DNA of 35,078 nucleotides from an uncultured SAR116 cluster alpha proteobacterium (GTDB lineage Bacteria; Pseudomonadota; Alphaproteobacteria; Puniceispirillales; Marisalimonadaceae), in assembly GCA_902618195.1 (NCBI GenBank), contig CACMZO010000013.1, positions 1 to 35,078 of the forward strand, read 5' to 3'. Shown here piece by piece: positions 8,794-16,165 of the stretch (the first letter of the stretch is position 1; every line of letters starts with the position of its first letter). The position numbers were made by a program, and so were the translations under genes. The notes under the pieces were generated by a model. It was not told the origin of the DNA. It saw only the letters and a program-made list of their open reading frames with translations, and ran no database searches.

Positions 8794-10077
8794 ATGAGTA
8801 ATGAAATTTTAATGCCAGCTTTAAGTCCGACAATGGAAGAGGGAACTCTTGCTAAATGGCTTATTTCAGAAGGGGATATAATTTCATCTGGTGATTTAAT
8901 TGCTGAGATTGAAACCGACAAAGCTACAATGGAAGTTGAATCGATTTTTGATGGGACTATTGGAAAACTTTTTTTTAATGAAGGATCTGAGGGTATTAAG
9001 GTCAATACACCAATCGGTGTCATATTAGATCCTGGAGAAAAATATGATGAAAAAGTACATGGACCTAATGCAAAATCCGACTCTAATGAGAATAATGATA
9101 AAGACTTAATTAAACAAGATGGTGATGATAAGTCTCTTGATCAAGTTGTAAAAATTGAGCAGTTTGATGAAAATAAATCTAATATATCTGAAAGTGATAT
9201 TGCAGTTAATATTAATGAAAAAAACCGTATTTTTGCAAGCCCACTTGCTAAAAGGATTGCAAGAGAAAATTCCATAGATCTTAATTTGATTAAAGGTTCT
9301 GGTCCGCATGGAAGAATTGTTAAAAAAGATGTTGAGAATTATAATGTAAATTCATTACCAATAGACCTAAAAAAATCAATTTCAGATGCAAGTAATTTTG
9401 AATTAATTAAAAACTCCTCAATGAGACAAACAATTGCAAAAAGGTTAGTTGAGTCTAAAACTAATGCACCACACTTTTATCTATCTATAGATTGTAATAT
9501 TGATGATTTATTATCATTTAGAAAAAAAGTTAATGATGAATTTCCTGAGCAAGGGAAAATATCTGTCAATGACATAATCGTAAAGGTTGCTGGCTTGACA
9601 TTAAATAAAGTCCCTGAATGTAATGTTAGTTGGACAAATGAAAGTACAAAGTTTTTTAAATCCTCAGATATTTCAGTAGCTGTTGCTATAGATGGAGGAT
9701 TAATTACACCTATAGTAAGAAATGTTGAAGAAAAAGGGATACATAAAATTTCAAGTGAAATAAAAGAACTTGTTGAAAAAGCTAAAAATGGTACTCTTTC
9801 ACCGGATGAATATAATGGTGGAACTTTTTCGATCTCAAACTTAGGAATGTATGGTATTAAAAATTTTACAGCCATTATAAATCCACCTCAAAGTGCAATT
9901 TTGGCTGTAGGTGTTGGACAAAAAATACCAATTGTTAATAATGATAAGATTGACATTTGTAATGTTATGAATGTGACTCTCTCATGTGACCATCGAGCTA
10001 TTGATGGAGCAGTTGGAGCAAAATTTCTTCAAGTTTTTAAAAAAATAATTGAAAATCCAATGTTGATGTCATTGTAA
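8794..10077 (+). CDS. pdhC: Dihydrolipoyl acetyltransferase (E2) of pyruvate dehydrogenase
   Basis: E2 is the core of the complex and transfers the acetyl group from lipoamide to CoA. Domains in order are one lipoyl domain (1-80, Lys43 in ETDKATME), an acidic Asp/Asn/Lys linker (about 85-145), a peripheral subunit-binding domain (147-180, SPLAKRIARE and GSGPHGRI) that docks E1 or E3, a second linker, and the catalytic acyltransferase domain (about 205-427). The active site SCDHRAIDGA contains His400. The 427 residues fit a one-lipoyl-domain E2. It lies 12 bases after pdhB and overlaps lpd by one base (TAATG). Confidence 0.96.
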   Translation: MSNEILMPALSPTMEEGTLAKWLISEGDIISSGDLIAEIETDKATMEVESIFDGTIGKLFFNEGSEGIKVNTPIGVILDPGEKYDEKVHGPNAKSDSNENNDKDLIKQDGDDKSLDQVVKIEQFDENKSNISESDIAVNINEKNRIFASPLAKRIARENSIDLNLIKGSGPHGRIVKKDVENYNVNSLPIDLKKSISDASNFELIKNSSMRQTIAKRLVESKTNAPHFYLSIDCNIDDLLSFRKKVNDEFPEQGKISVNDIIVKVAGLTLNKVPECNVSWTNESTKFFKSSDISVAVAIDGGLITPIVRNVEEKGIHKISSEIKELVEKAKNGTLSPDEYNGGTFSISNLGMYGIKNFTAIINPPQSAILAVGVGQKIPIVNNDKIDICNVMNVTLSCDHRAIDGAVGAKFLQVFKKIIENPMLMSL

Positions 10078-11492
10078 TGTCAGATAATAACTTAAAATAT
10101 GATCTTTTAATAATTGGTGGTGGGCCAGGTGGTTATGTTGCTGCGATAAGGGCTTCACAACTTGGGTTAAATGTTGGGTTGGTAGAAAGAGAAAATTTAG
10201 GTGGTGTTTGTTTAAATTGGGGATGTATTCCTACGAAAGCACTTTTAAGAAGTTCAGAAGTTAAACATTTATTAGATAATTCTAAATCATACGGTTTTTC
10301 AATTTCAGATTATGAAATTAATTTTAAAGATATAATTAAAAGATCACGTTTAGTTGCTAAATCTTTGTCTTCAGGTGTTGAACATTTAATGAAAAAAAAT
10401 AAAATTAACGTTCACAACGGAACAGCTAAAATTATAGAATCAAATAAAGATCAAAAAGTTATTAAGGTCATTGATAAAGAAAAAAAAGAATTGAAAATTA
10501 CATCTAAATTTTTAATTATTGCTACTGGGGCCACTTCTAAAAATCTTCCTTTTGTGTCTTCAGATGGAAAAAACATTTTAGATTATAGAACAGCCATGAC
10601 TCCTTCAGAACTTCCTAAATCATTAATTGTTGTTGGTTCGGGTGCGATAGGAGCAGAATTTGCTTCTTTTTATAATGATTTGGGATGTAAAGTTACGATA
10701 ATTGAAGTTCAAAATAAAATTTTACCAAATGAAGACCACGAAATATCTGAATTTGTCTCAAAAAGTTTTAAAAATAGAGGTGTAGATATTCATATCAATT
10801 GTGAATTACTAAGCGTTAATATTAAAGATGCATCTGTAGAATGTGAAATTAAAATTGACAATAAAAAAAATAAATTGACTGCTGATAAACTTTTACTATC
10901 TGTTGGAATTAAACCTAATATTGATGATTTAGGTTTAGAAGAACTCAATATCGATATGGAAAAAGGGTTTATAAAAACAAATGAATTCATGAAGACGTCT
11001 GAAAATGGTATATATGCTATTGGAGATGTAACTGATGGTCCTTGGCTAGCACATAAAGCTAGTCATGAAGGAATTTTATGTGTTGATGCTATTAAGGGAT
11101 TAAAAACACATAAAATACAAAAAGAAAACATTCCTGGTTGTACATATTCAAGACCTCAAATTGCTTCTATTGGATTAACTGAAAAAAGAGCTTTGGAATT
11201 AAATCATGAAATAAAAGTTGGAAGATTTCCATTCATAGGAAATGGTAAAGCAATAGCTTTAGGAGAGTCAGAAGGATTTATAAAAACCATATTTGATAAA
11301 AAAACTGGTGAGTTTTTAGGCGCTCATCTAGTTGGTCCTGAAGTAACAGAACTAATTCAGGGATTTGCTATTGCAAAAAAATTAGAAACAACAGAGGAAG
11401 ATTTAATGGAAACAATTTTTCCACATCCTACTCTATCAGAGGCTATGCATGAATCTGTTTTAGATGCTTATGACCGAGTAATACACTTTTAG
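10077..11492 (+). CDS. lpdA: Dihydrolipoyl dehydrogenase (E3)
   Basis: This flavoprotein reoxidises dihydrolipoamide on E2 and passes electrons to NAD+. The N-terminal GGGPGGYVAA motif binds FAD. The redox-active disulfide is Cys45 and Cys50 in GGVCLNWGCIPTK. A second Rossmann motif (VVGSGAIGAEFASF) binds NAD, the YAIGDVTDGPWLAHKA segment contacts FAD, and the C-terminal HPTLSEAMHE holds the catalytic His/Glu. Length 471 residues is typical. Being translationally coupled to pdhC it is probably the E3 of this complex, though such enzymes are often shared with 2-oxoglutarate dehydrogenase and glycine cleavage. Confidence 0.97.
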   Translation: MSDNNLKYDLLIIGGGPGGYVAAIRASQLGLNVGLVERENLGGVCLNWGCIPTKALLRSSEVKHLLDNSKSYGFSISDYEINFKDIIKRSRLVAKSLSSGVEHLMKKNKINVHNGTAKIIESNKDQKVIKVIDKEKKELKITSKFLIIATGATSKNLPFVSSDGKNILDYRTAMTPSELPKSLIVVGSGAIGAEFASFYNDLGCKVTIIEVQNKILPNEDHEISEFVSKSFKNRGVDIHINCELLSVNIKDASVECEIKIDNKKNKLTADKLLLSVGIKPNIDDLGLEELNIDMEKGFIKTNEFMKTSENGIYAIGDVTDGPWLAHKASHEGILCVDAIKGLKTHKIQKENIPGCTYSRPQIASIGLTEKRALELNHEIKVGRFPFIGNGKAIALGESEGFIKTIFDKKTGEFLGAHLVGPEVTELIQGFAIAKKLETTEEDLMETIFPHPTLSEAMHESVLDAYDRVIHF

Positions 11493-11502
11493 ATTAAGAT
11501 AG

Positions 11503-12417
11503 ATGAAAATTAGACATCCTGAAAAAATTAATACTTCCGATAAATTATCACCTTTAAAACCTAATTGGTTAAAAGTTAGATTTAAATCAGGCGATAATAT
11601 CGAAGCAGTTAAAGAAATTGTTAAAAACAACAAAGTTCATACAGTTTGTGAAGAAGCTAATTGTCCAAATTTAAATGAGTGCTGGTCTAAAAAACATGCA
11701 ACATTTATGATAATGGGTGATACATGCACAAGAGCATGTACTTTTTGCAATGTTAAAACTGGAAAGCCAAATTATTTAGATCCTTTTGAACCTGAGAGAG
11801 TCGCAACTTCAGTAAGAGAATTAGGTTTGACTCATGTTGTTATAACTTCTGTTAACAGAGATGATTTAAAAGATAATGGTCTCTCACATTTCTTAAATAC
11901 TTTAAAAGCTATAAGACAGCAATCTCCTCAAACAACAATTGAGATTTTAACACCTGATTTTATGAAAAATAGTACCGCTGCTAATTTTATTAGCAAATCT
12001 GAACCTGATGTTTTTAATCATAACCTTGAAACCGTTCCAAGGTTGTATAATGAAGTGAGGCCAGGTGCTAGATATTTCACATCATTAAAGTTACTTAATG
12101 ATATTAAATTATATAACCACAAAATTTTTACTAAATCTGGATTAATGGTTGGATTAGGTGAGACTAAAGATGAGATTATTCAAGTTATGGATGATTTAAG
12201 AGCTGCTGATGTAGATTTTTTAACTATTGGTCAATATTTGCAGCCAACAATAAAACATCATGCTGTTATTGATTATATTACTCCAGAGTTATTTAATTTA
12301 TATAGGGACATTGCTATTTCCAAAGGGTTTTTACTTGTTTCCTCTTCACCGTTTACAAGAAGTAGCTATCATGCTGATGAAGATTTCCAAAAATTAAAAA
12401 TAAAAAGAAATTTATAG
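11503..12417 (+). CDS. lipA: Lipoyl synthase
   Basis: LipA is a radical SAM enzyme that inserts two sulfurs into octanoyl groups on lipoyl domains. The auxiliary cluster motif has Cys49, Cys54 and Cys60 ([12 protein letters not shown]). The radical SAM cluster has Cys75, Cys79 and Cys82 (CTRACTFC). The C-terminal RSSYHA motif, whose serine ligates the auxiliary cluster, is present. The length of 304 residues is standard. It sits 10 bases after lpd, so the enzyme that matures the lipoyl groups is made with the complex that carries them (two lipoyl-bearing proteins, PdhB and PdhC). This is a known alphaproteobacterial arrangement. Confidence 0.97.
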   Translation: MKIRHPEKINTSDKLSPLKPNWLKVRFKSGDNIEAVKEIVKNNKVHTVCEEANCPNLNECWSKKHATFMIMGDTCTRACTFCNVKTGKPNYLDPFEPERVATSVRELGLTHVVITSVNRDDLKDNGLSHFLNTLKAIRQQSPQTTIEILTPDFMKNSTAANFISKSEPDVFNHNLETVPRLYNEVRPGARYFTSLKLLNDIKLYNHKIFTKSGLMVGLGETKDEIIQVMDDLRAADVDFLTIGQYLQPTIKHHAVIDYITPELFNLYRDIAISKGFLLVSSSPFTRSSYHADEDFQKLKIKRNL

Positions 12418-12423
12418 ATATAA

Positions 12424-12852
12424 ATGAAATATAGAGAGAAAAAAATTTTAAATTATAAGCCTGAACAGCTTTTTGAATTAGTTAGTGATATAAAAAAGTA
12501 TCCTGAATTCTTACCTTGGTGTTTAGGTTCAAGAGTAAAAAAAATTTCAAATAAACAACTAAACGCAGATCTTATTGTTGGGATGAGAATTTATAGAGAG
12601 ATATTTAAATCTAATGTTCACTTAAATAAGGAATCGTCCACTATTGAGGTAGAATATCTTAAGGGACCATTTAAACAATTAAAAAATAAATGGATTTTTA
12701 ACAAAGTTGATAATGGATGTGAGGTAGACTTTTATGTAGAATTTGAACTAAGTTCAAGATTACTTAATGGTGTTATCAAAGCTTTTTTTGAAGAAGCAGT
12801 TGTTAAGATGATTACTGCGTTTGAAAATAGAGCTGGTAAACTTTACGGATAA
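12424..12852 (+). CDS. COQ10/RatA-family START-domain protein
   Basis: This 142-residue single-domain protein belongs to the polyketide cyclase/START family, with family landmarks YKPEQLFELVSDIKKYPEFLPWC at the N-terminus, a central run of beta strands, FKQLKNKWIF, and a C-terminal helix around FFEEAVVKMITAFENRA. Members related to mitochondrial COQ10 bind ubiquinone and help it serve the respiratory chain. E. coli RatA has been described as a toxin acting on ribosome subunit association. In alphaproteobacteria the gene commonly follows lipA, and I infer the quinone-related role. It begins 6 bases after lipA with no clear Shine-Dalgarno site. Its 3' end overlaps the convergent cinA-type gene by 10 bases. 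Confidence 0.85.
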   Translation: MKYREKKILNYKPEQLFELVSDIKKYPEFLPWCLGSRVKKISNKQLNADLIVGMRIYREIFKSNVHLNKESSTIEVEYLKGPFKQLKNKWIFNKVDNGCEVDFYVEFELSSRLLNGVIKAFFEEAVVKMITAFENRAGKLYG

Positions 12853-13337
12853 TTTTTTAAAAAATTATTTAACTCTTTTAAGCTTTCTAGTGTGGCCTTA
12901 AGTCTTATATCAAGTCTGTTTCCATTAAATAAAAATTTTTTTGTTGTAATTTTAGTTTTAGTTCCAAAACCTATCCAAACTAAACCAACTGGTTTTTTTT
13001 TTGATCCTCCATTTGGACCAGCTATTCCTGTAATTCCTATTCCAACATCTGCACTAAAGTTATTAATTAAACTTAAGGCCATATGATATGCGGCTTGTTT
13101 GCTAACGGCACCAAACTCTTCAATTATATTGTCATTTATTTTTAAAATATTTATTTTTGCTTCATTCGAATAGGTTATAAAACTTCTATCAAATGCTTCG
13201 CTTGCACCTGAGTTGTTTACTATAGCAGATGATAGTAATCCACCGGTACAACTTTCAGCAGCACTAATTTTATAGGATAATAGTTTTAATTTATCTATTA
13301 ATAATCTACTTTCCTTATTTATATCTTTCCAAACCAT
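12843..13337 (-). CDS. pncC: CinA C-terminal-domain protein, probable nicotinamide-nucleotide amidohydrolase
   Basis: The 164-residue product is the CinA_C domain alone, without the N-terminal MoCF-like domain of full CinA. Visible motifs are the SAAESCTGGLLSSAI stretch with the catalytic Ser of the family, ITYSNEAK, FGAVSKQAA, and GITGIAGPNGGSKKKPVG. Stand-alone members such as E. coli PncC deamidate nicotinamide mononucleotide to nicotinate mononucleotide in the pyridine nucleotide salvage cycle. The ATG lies inside the end of pgpA (19-base overlap) and the pgpA-pncC order is common in alphaproteobacteria. Substrate assignment is by family only. Confidence 0.9.
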   Translation of the reverse strand: MVWKDINKESRLLIDKLKLLSYKISAAESCTGGLLSSAIVNNSGASEAFDRSFITYSNEAKINILKINDNIIEEFGAVSKQAAYHMALSLINNFSADVGIGITGIAGPNGGSKKKPVGLVWIGFGTKTKITTKKFLFNGNRLDIRLKATLESLKELNNFLKNYP

Positions 13338-13795
13338 AAAAACAATAAATATATAATAGGAATTGTATAAATACCACCAATAATATCATCAAATAAAATG
13401 CCAAATGTGCCTGGTATTTTCTCTACAGTACTTAATCCAATTTTAGAAATATCAAAAAATCTGAATAATAAAAATATAATACTAATATTTATGATGTTAT
13501 TTTCTAGCTCAAATAATGGAATTGAAAATAAAGCAATATATTGACCTAAAAATTCATCAATTACAATGCTTTGATGGTCTTTATTTCCATATGATTTTAA
13601 ATAATATTGTATTGATAGAAGGCTTATAAGAAAAACAATAAAAAATGTTAAAATTATTATTTCTATTTGGAAATATGTATTTAAATAAAAAAATATAATG
13701 CATGTAAATAGGGAGGCTACTGTGCCAGGGGCATATTTAAATTTCCCAATAGGGTATAATTCTGAAAATTTTATAAGAAATTTATTATTAATCAT
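13319..13795 (-). CDS. pgpA: Phosphatidylglycerophosphatase A
   Basis: PgpA dephosphorylates phosphatidylglycerol phosphate to phosphatidylglycerol at the inner membrane. The product has several hydrophobic segments and the family's conserved acidic and glycine motifs: PGTVASL near the N-terminus, VIDEFLGQ in the middle and DDIIGGIYT near the C-terminus. The reading frame is open upstream to an ATG at 13849, but I place the start at the ATG at 13795. This gives 158 residues beginning MINNKFLIKF, aligns with the usual PgpA start, and reduces overlap with ispDF to 8 bases (ATGATTAA) instead of 62. Membership of an ispDF-pgpA-pncC operon fits alphaproteobacterial synteny. Confidence 0.92.
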   Translation of the reverse strand: MINNKFLIKFSELYPIGKFKYAPGTVASLFTCIIFFYLNTYFQIEIIILTFFIVFLISLLSIQYYLKSYGNKDHQSIVIDEFLGQYIALFSIPLFELENNIINISIIFLLFRFFDISKIGLSTVEKIPGTFGILFDDIIGGIYTIPIIYLLFLWFGKI

Positions 13796-14984
13796 CAGTA
13801 ATTTTAATCGTTGTATTAGACAAAACAGCAATACCTTCTTTTCTTCCAATAAATCCTATGCCTTCATTTGATTTACCTTTAATTGACAAAATTTCTTTAT
13901 TTATACCTGTGGAATTTGAAATTTTATCTTTTATTTCGTCTACATAATCTAAAATTTTAGGACTTTCAGTGATTATGACTGAATCAATATGAATTAATTC
14001 AGCATTTTTCTCTTTCAATTTGTTTAATGCATGTTTTAAAAATACGAAGCTATCACAATTTTTCCATTTATTTTCAGAAGGAGGAAAATGGTAACCAATA
14101 TCATTTTCATTTAATGCGCCATATATGCTGTCAGTTATGGCATGAAGTAAAACATCTGCATCAGAATGTCCTTTTAAGAAATAGCCATTGTCAATTTTTA
14201 ATCCACCCAAAATAAGTTTTTTGTCTCTTGTTTTGGAATTAATTTTTACAAGCTTATGAACATCGTAACCTATTCCATTTTTAGTTATGTAATTTTTCAT
14301 ATGTTGATTTTCTAAAATCGATTTAATTAAATGCAAATCCTCTTCATAAGTAATTTTTAATGATTTTGGATCACCTTCTATATATTTAACTCTAAAACCA
14401 TTTTCTATTAATAAAGATGAATCGTCATCATAATTTTGTTTCTTATAAACATTTCTATGAGAATTTATTAGGTTTTTGAAATTACATATCTGTGGCGTTT
14501 GAATTAAGAGATATTTTTTTTTATTTAAATATTTAACTGTATTGTTAGTTTTATTTTTTATAATTGCATCTGAAACTTTTAAAGTTGGTACAACACATGA
14601 GACATTATTTTTCATATTATTTTTTAATTTTTCAATTATATTTTTATTAATATACGGCCTTGCAGCGTCATGTATTATTACATTTAGGGGTTTATATTTT
14701 TTAATTTTTTTTAGAGCTTTGTAAACACTCTCTTGTCTGGTCTTTCCACCTATTATAGGTAATGTTAAATTGTATTTATTACATAATTTAATAGCATCAT
14801 TGTACCTAGTTTCCGAAACAACAATGAATAATCTATTATCAAATTTTAATTTAAGAAAATTTTCTATACAGATTTCTAATATTGATTTTTTATTTATTAA
14901 ATAAAATTGTTTTTCAATATTATTTTTTTTTGATTTAAACCTTTCGCTTAAACCTGCAGCTAATATTATGTAAACGAAATCCAT
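13788..14984 (-). CDS. ispDF: Bifunctional IspD/IspF isoprenoid biosynthesis enzyme
   Basis: The 398-residue fusion carries two non-consecutive steps of the MEP pathway. Residues 1 to about 225 are the IspD cytidylyltransferase (CTP + MEP to CDP-ME), with VPTLKVSDAI, HDAARPY and QTPQ motifs. Residues about 232-398 are IspF (MEcPP synthase), with IGYDVHKL (metal-binding Asp and His), LGG, GHSDADVLLHAI, and the KGKSNEGIGFIGRKEGIAV region. The fusion is characteristic of alphaproteobacteria and some epsilonproteobacteria. The nucleotide-binding loop reads AAGLSERF rather than the common AAGxGxRM, a Gly-to-Ser change at one position. An AGG lies 6 bases before the ATG. It is divergent from ntrB. 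Confidence 0.96.
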   Translation of the reverse strand: MDFVYIILAAGLSERFKSKKNNIEKQFYLINKKSILEICIENFLKLKFDNRLFIVVSETRYNDAIKLCNKYNLTLPIIGGKTRQESVYKALKKIKKYKPLNVIIHDAARPYINKNIIEKLKNNMKNNVSCVVPTLKVSDAIIKNKTNNTVKYLNKKKYLLIQTPQICNFKNLINSHRNVYKKQNYDDDSSLLIENGFRVKYIEGDPKSLKITYEEDLHLIKSILENQHMKNYITKNGIGYDVHKLVKINSKTRDKKLILGGLKIDNGYFLKGHSDADVLLHAITDSIYGALNENDIGYHFPPSENKWKNCDSFVFLKHALNKLKEKNAELIHIDSVIITESPKILDYVDEIKDKISNSTGINKEILSIKGKSNEGIGFIGRKEGIAVLSNTTIKITDD

Positions 14985-15039
14985 TTTTGCCTAATTTTTA
15001 TACTAAAAAATAATATGTTTTAAGAAATTATAAATAATG

Positions 15040-15067
15040 TTCATTTTTTAATCATTACGCTTATACT
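15040..15067 (+). promoter_or_regulatory. Putative promoter of the ntrBC-ntrYX operon
   Basis: TATACT at 15062-15067 is one mismatch from the -10 consensus, and TTCATT at 15040-15045 is a weak -35 with a 16-base spacer. The ATG of ntrB at 15074 starts 6 bases after the -10 box, which places the predicted transcription start on the start codon. The rest of the 89-base gap to ispDF is AT-rich with no other recognisable site. No -24/-12 sigma-54 element (GG-N10-GC) is visible here. Confidence 0.4.
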
Positions 15068-15073
15068 AAAATT

Positions 15074-16165
15074 ATGTTTAATGATATACTAAATAGTTTT
15101 ATAGATCCAATTCTTGTTATCAACAAAGAAAAAGATATCAAATATGTTAATGCGTCATTTGAGGAAACTTTTTATGTAAACTCAAATTTAATATTAAACC
15201 AAAATTTAAATTCTATAATTGATGAAGATTCACCACTTATTTTATTAATTAATAAAGCTATTAAAAATGTAATAAATCTTAAAGAAGATAAGCTTGTTAT
15301 TTCTTTAAGAAATCAAAGTAAAAAACAACTTAAAGTTAGTATATTTAATACTTTTGTTGAAAAAAATTTGATTGTTATTCATTTTGAACAAAATCTTAAA
15401 AATCAAACTTTTATTTACCATAAAATTAATTCAAAAATTTCACAATCTTTTAGTTCATTAGTTGATATGTTAATGCATGAATTAAAAAATCCACTTTCTG
15501 GAATAGTAGGTGCAACTCAACTATTACAAAAAGATTTGAAATCTTCAAATTATGTTGAAATGTTAGATTTAATAAAATTTGAAGCTGACAGAATTAAAAA
15601 TTTACTTTCAAATATGGAAAATCTCTCTGCTGGGGAGGGTAATATGTCTTTAGATTTTATTAACATTCATAAAGTATTGAATTATTGTACAAACTCTGCA
15701 AAAACTAGTTATGGTGCTGAAATTTTATTTGAAGAGATATATGATCCTTCACTACCAGATTTTTATGCAAATGAAGAATTATTAATTCAAATATTTACAA
15801 ACCTAATTAAAAATGCTTCTGAAGCACAAAATAATACAGGGAAAATTATTTTAAAAACCTCTTATAATGCTAGTAAAAAATTTTTACTAAATGAAAATGA
15901 TTTGCCAGAAAAAAAACCCTTACAAGTTGAAGTCATTGATTTTGGAATAGGTATTCCAGAAGCAGATTTTGAAAATATTTTTGATCCATTTATTACTAAA
16001 AAACAAGATGGAAAAGGTCTGGGATTATCAATAGTTTCAAATTCAATAAGAACATTAGATGGGTCCATTGAAGTTACCTCTGAAAACGGACGTACTAATT
16101 TTTGTTTAAATTTTCCATTAAAAACAACTCTAAAGGATGATTATGAAAAAAATTTTAGTAGTTGA
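15074..16165 (+). CDS. ntrB: Nitrogen regulation sensor histidine kinase NtrB
   Basis: This soluble sensor kinase has no membrane segment, as expected of NtrB. Residues 1 to about 110 form a PAS domain (ILVINKEKDIKYVNASFE). The dimerisation/phosphoacceptor helix carries MLMHELKNPLSG with His135. The HATPase domain has the N box NLIKNASEA (Asn247), the G1 box DFGIGIP (Asp289) and the G2 box GKGLGLSIV (313-321). Length 363 residues is normal. In proteobacteria NtrB is controlled by PII protein according to nitrogen status, and it phosphorylates or dephosphorylates NtrC. It overlaps ntrC by 23 to 29 bases, a long overlap that implies coupled synthesis of the pair. The dus gene often found just upstream in alphaproteobacteria is missing. 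Confidence 0.93.
   Translation: MFNDILNSFIDPILVINKEKDIKYVNASFEETFYVNSNLILNQNLNSIIDEDSPLILLINKAIKNVINLKEDKLVISLRNQSKKQLKVSIFNTFVEKNLIVIHFEQNLKNQTFIYHKINSKISQSFSSLVDMLMHELKNPLSGIVGATQLLQKDLKSSNYVEMLDLIKFEADRIKNLLSNMENLSAGEGNMSLDFINIHKVLNYCTNSAKTSYGAEILFEEIYDPSLPDFYANEELLIQIFTNLIKNASEAQNNTGKIILKTSYNASKKFLLNENDLPEKKPLQVEVIDFGIGIPEADFENIFDPFITKKQDGKGLGLSIVSNSIRTLDGSIEVTSENGRTNFCLNFPLKTTLKDDYEKNFSS
16131..16137 (+). promoter_or_regulatory. Ribosome binding site deciding the ntrC start
   Basis: TAAAGGA contains AAGG at 16133-16136. It would be directly adjacent to the first ATG (16137), which is too close to serve it, and 6 bases before the second ATG (16143), which is correct spacing. This favours the second start codon. 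Confidence 0.5.

Noticed and set aside
13796-13849. Longer N-terminus for PgpA starting at 13849
   Set aside because: The extra 18 residues would overlap ispDF by 62 bases and do not match the family start. The ATG at 13795 fits both alignment and spacing.
14985-15073. Sigma-54 promoter upstream of ntrB
   Set aside because: No GG-N10-GC pair exists in the 89-base gap. The only plausible elements are sigma-70-like.
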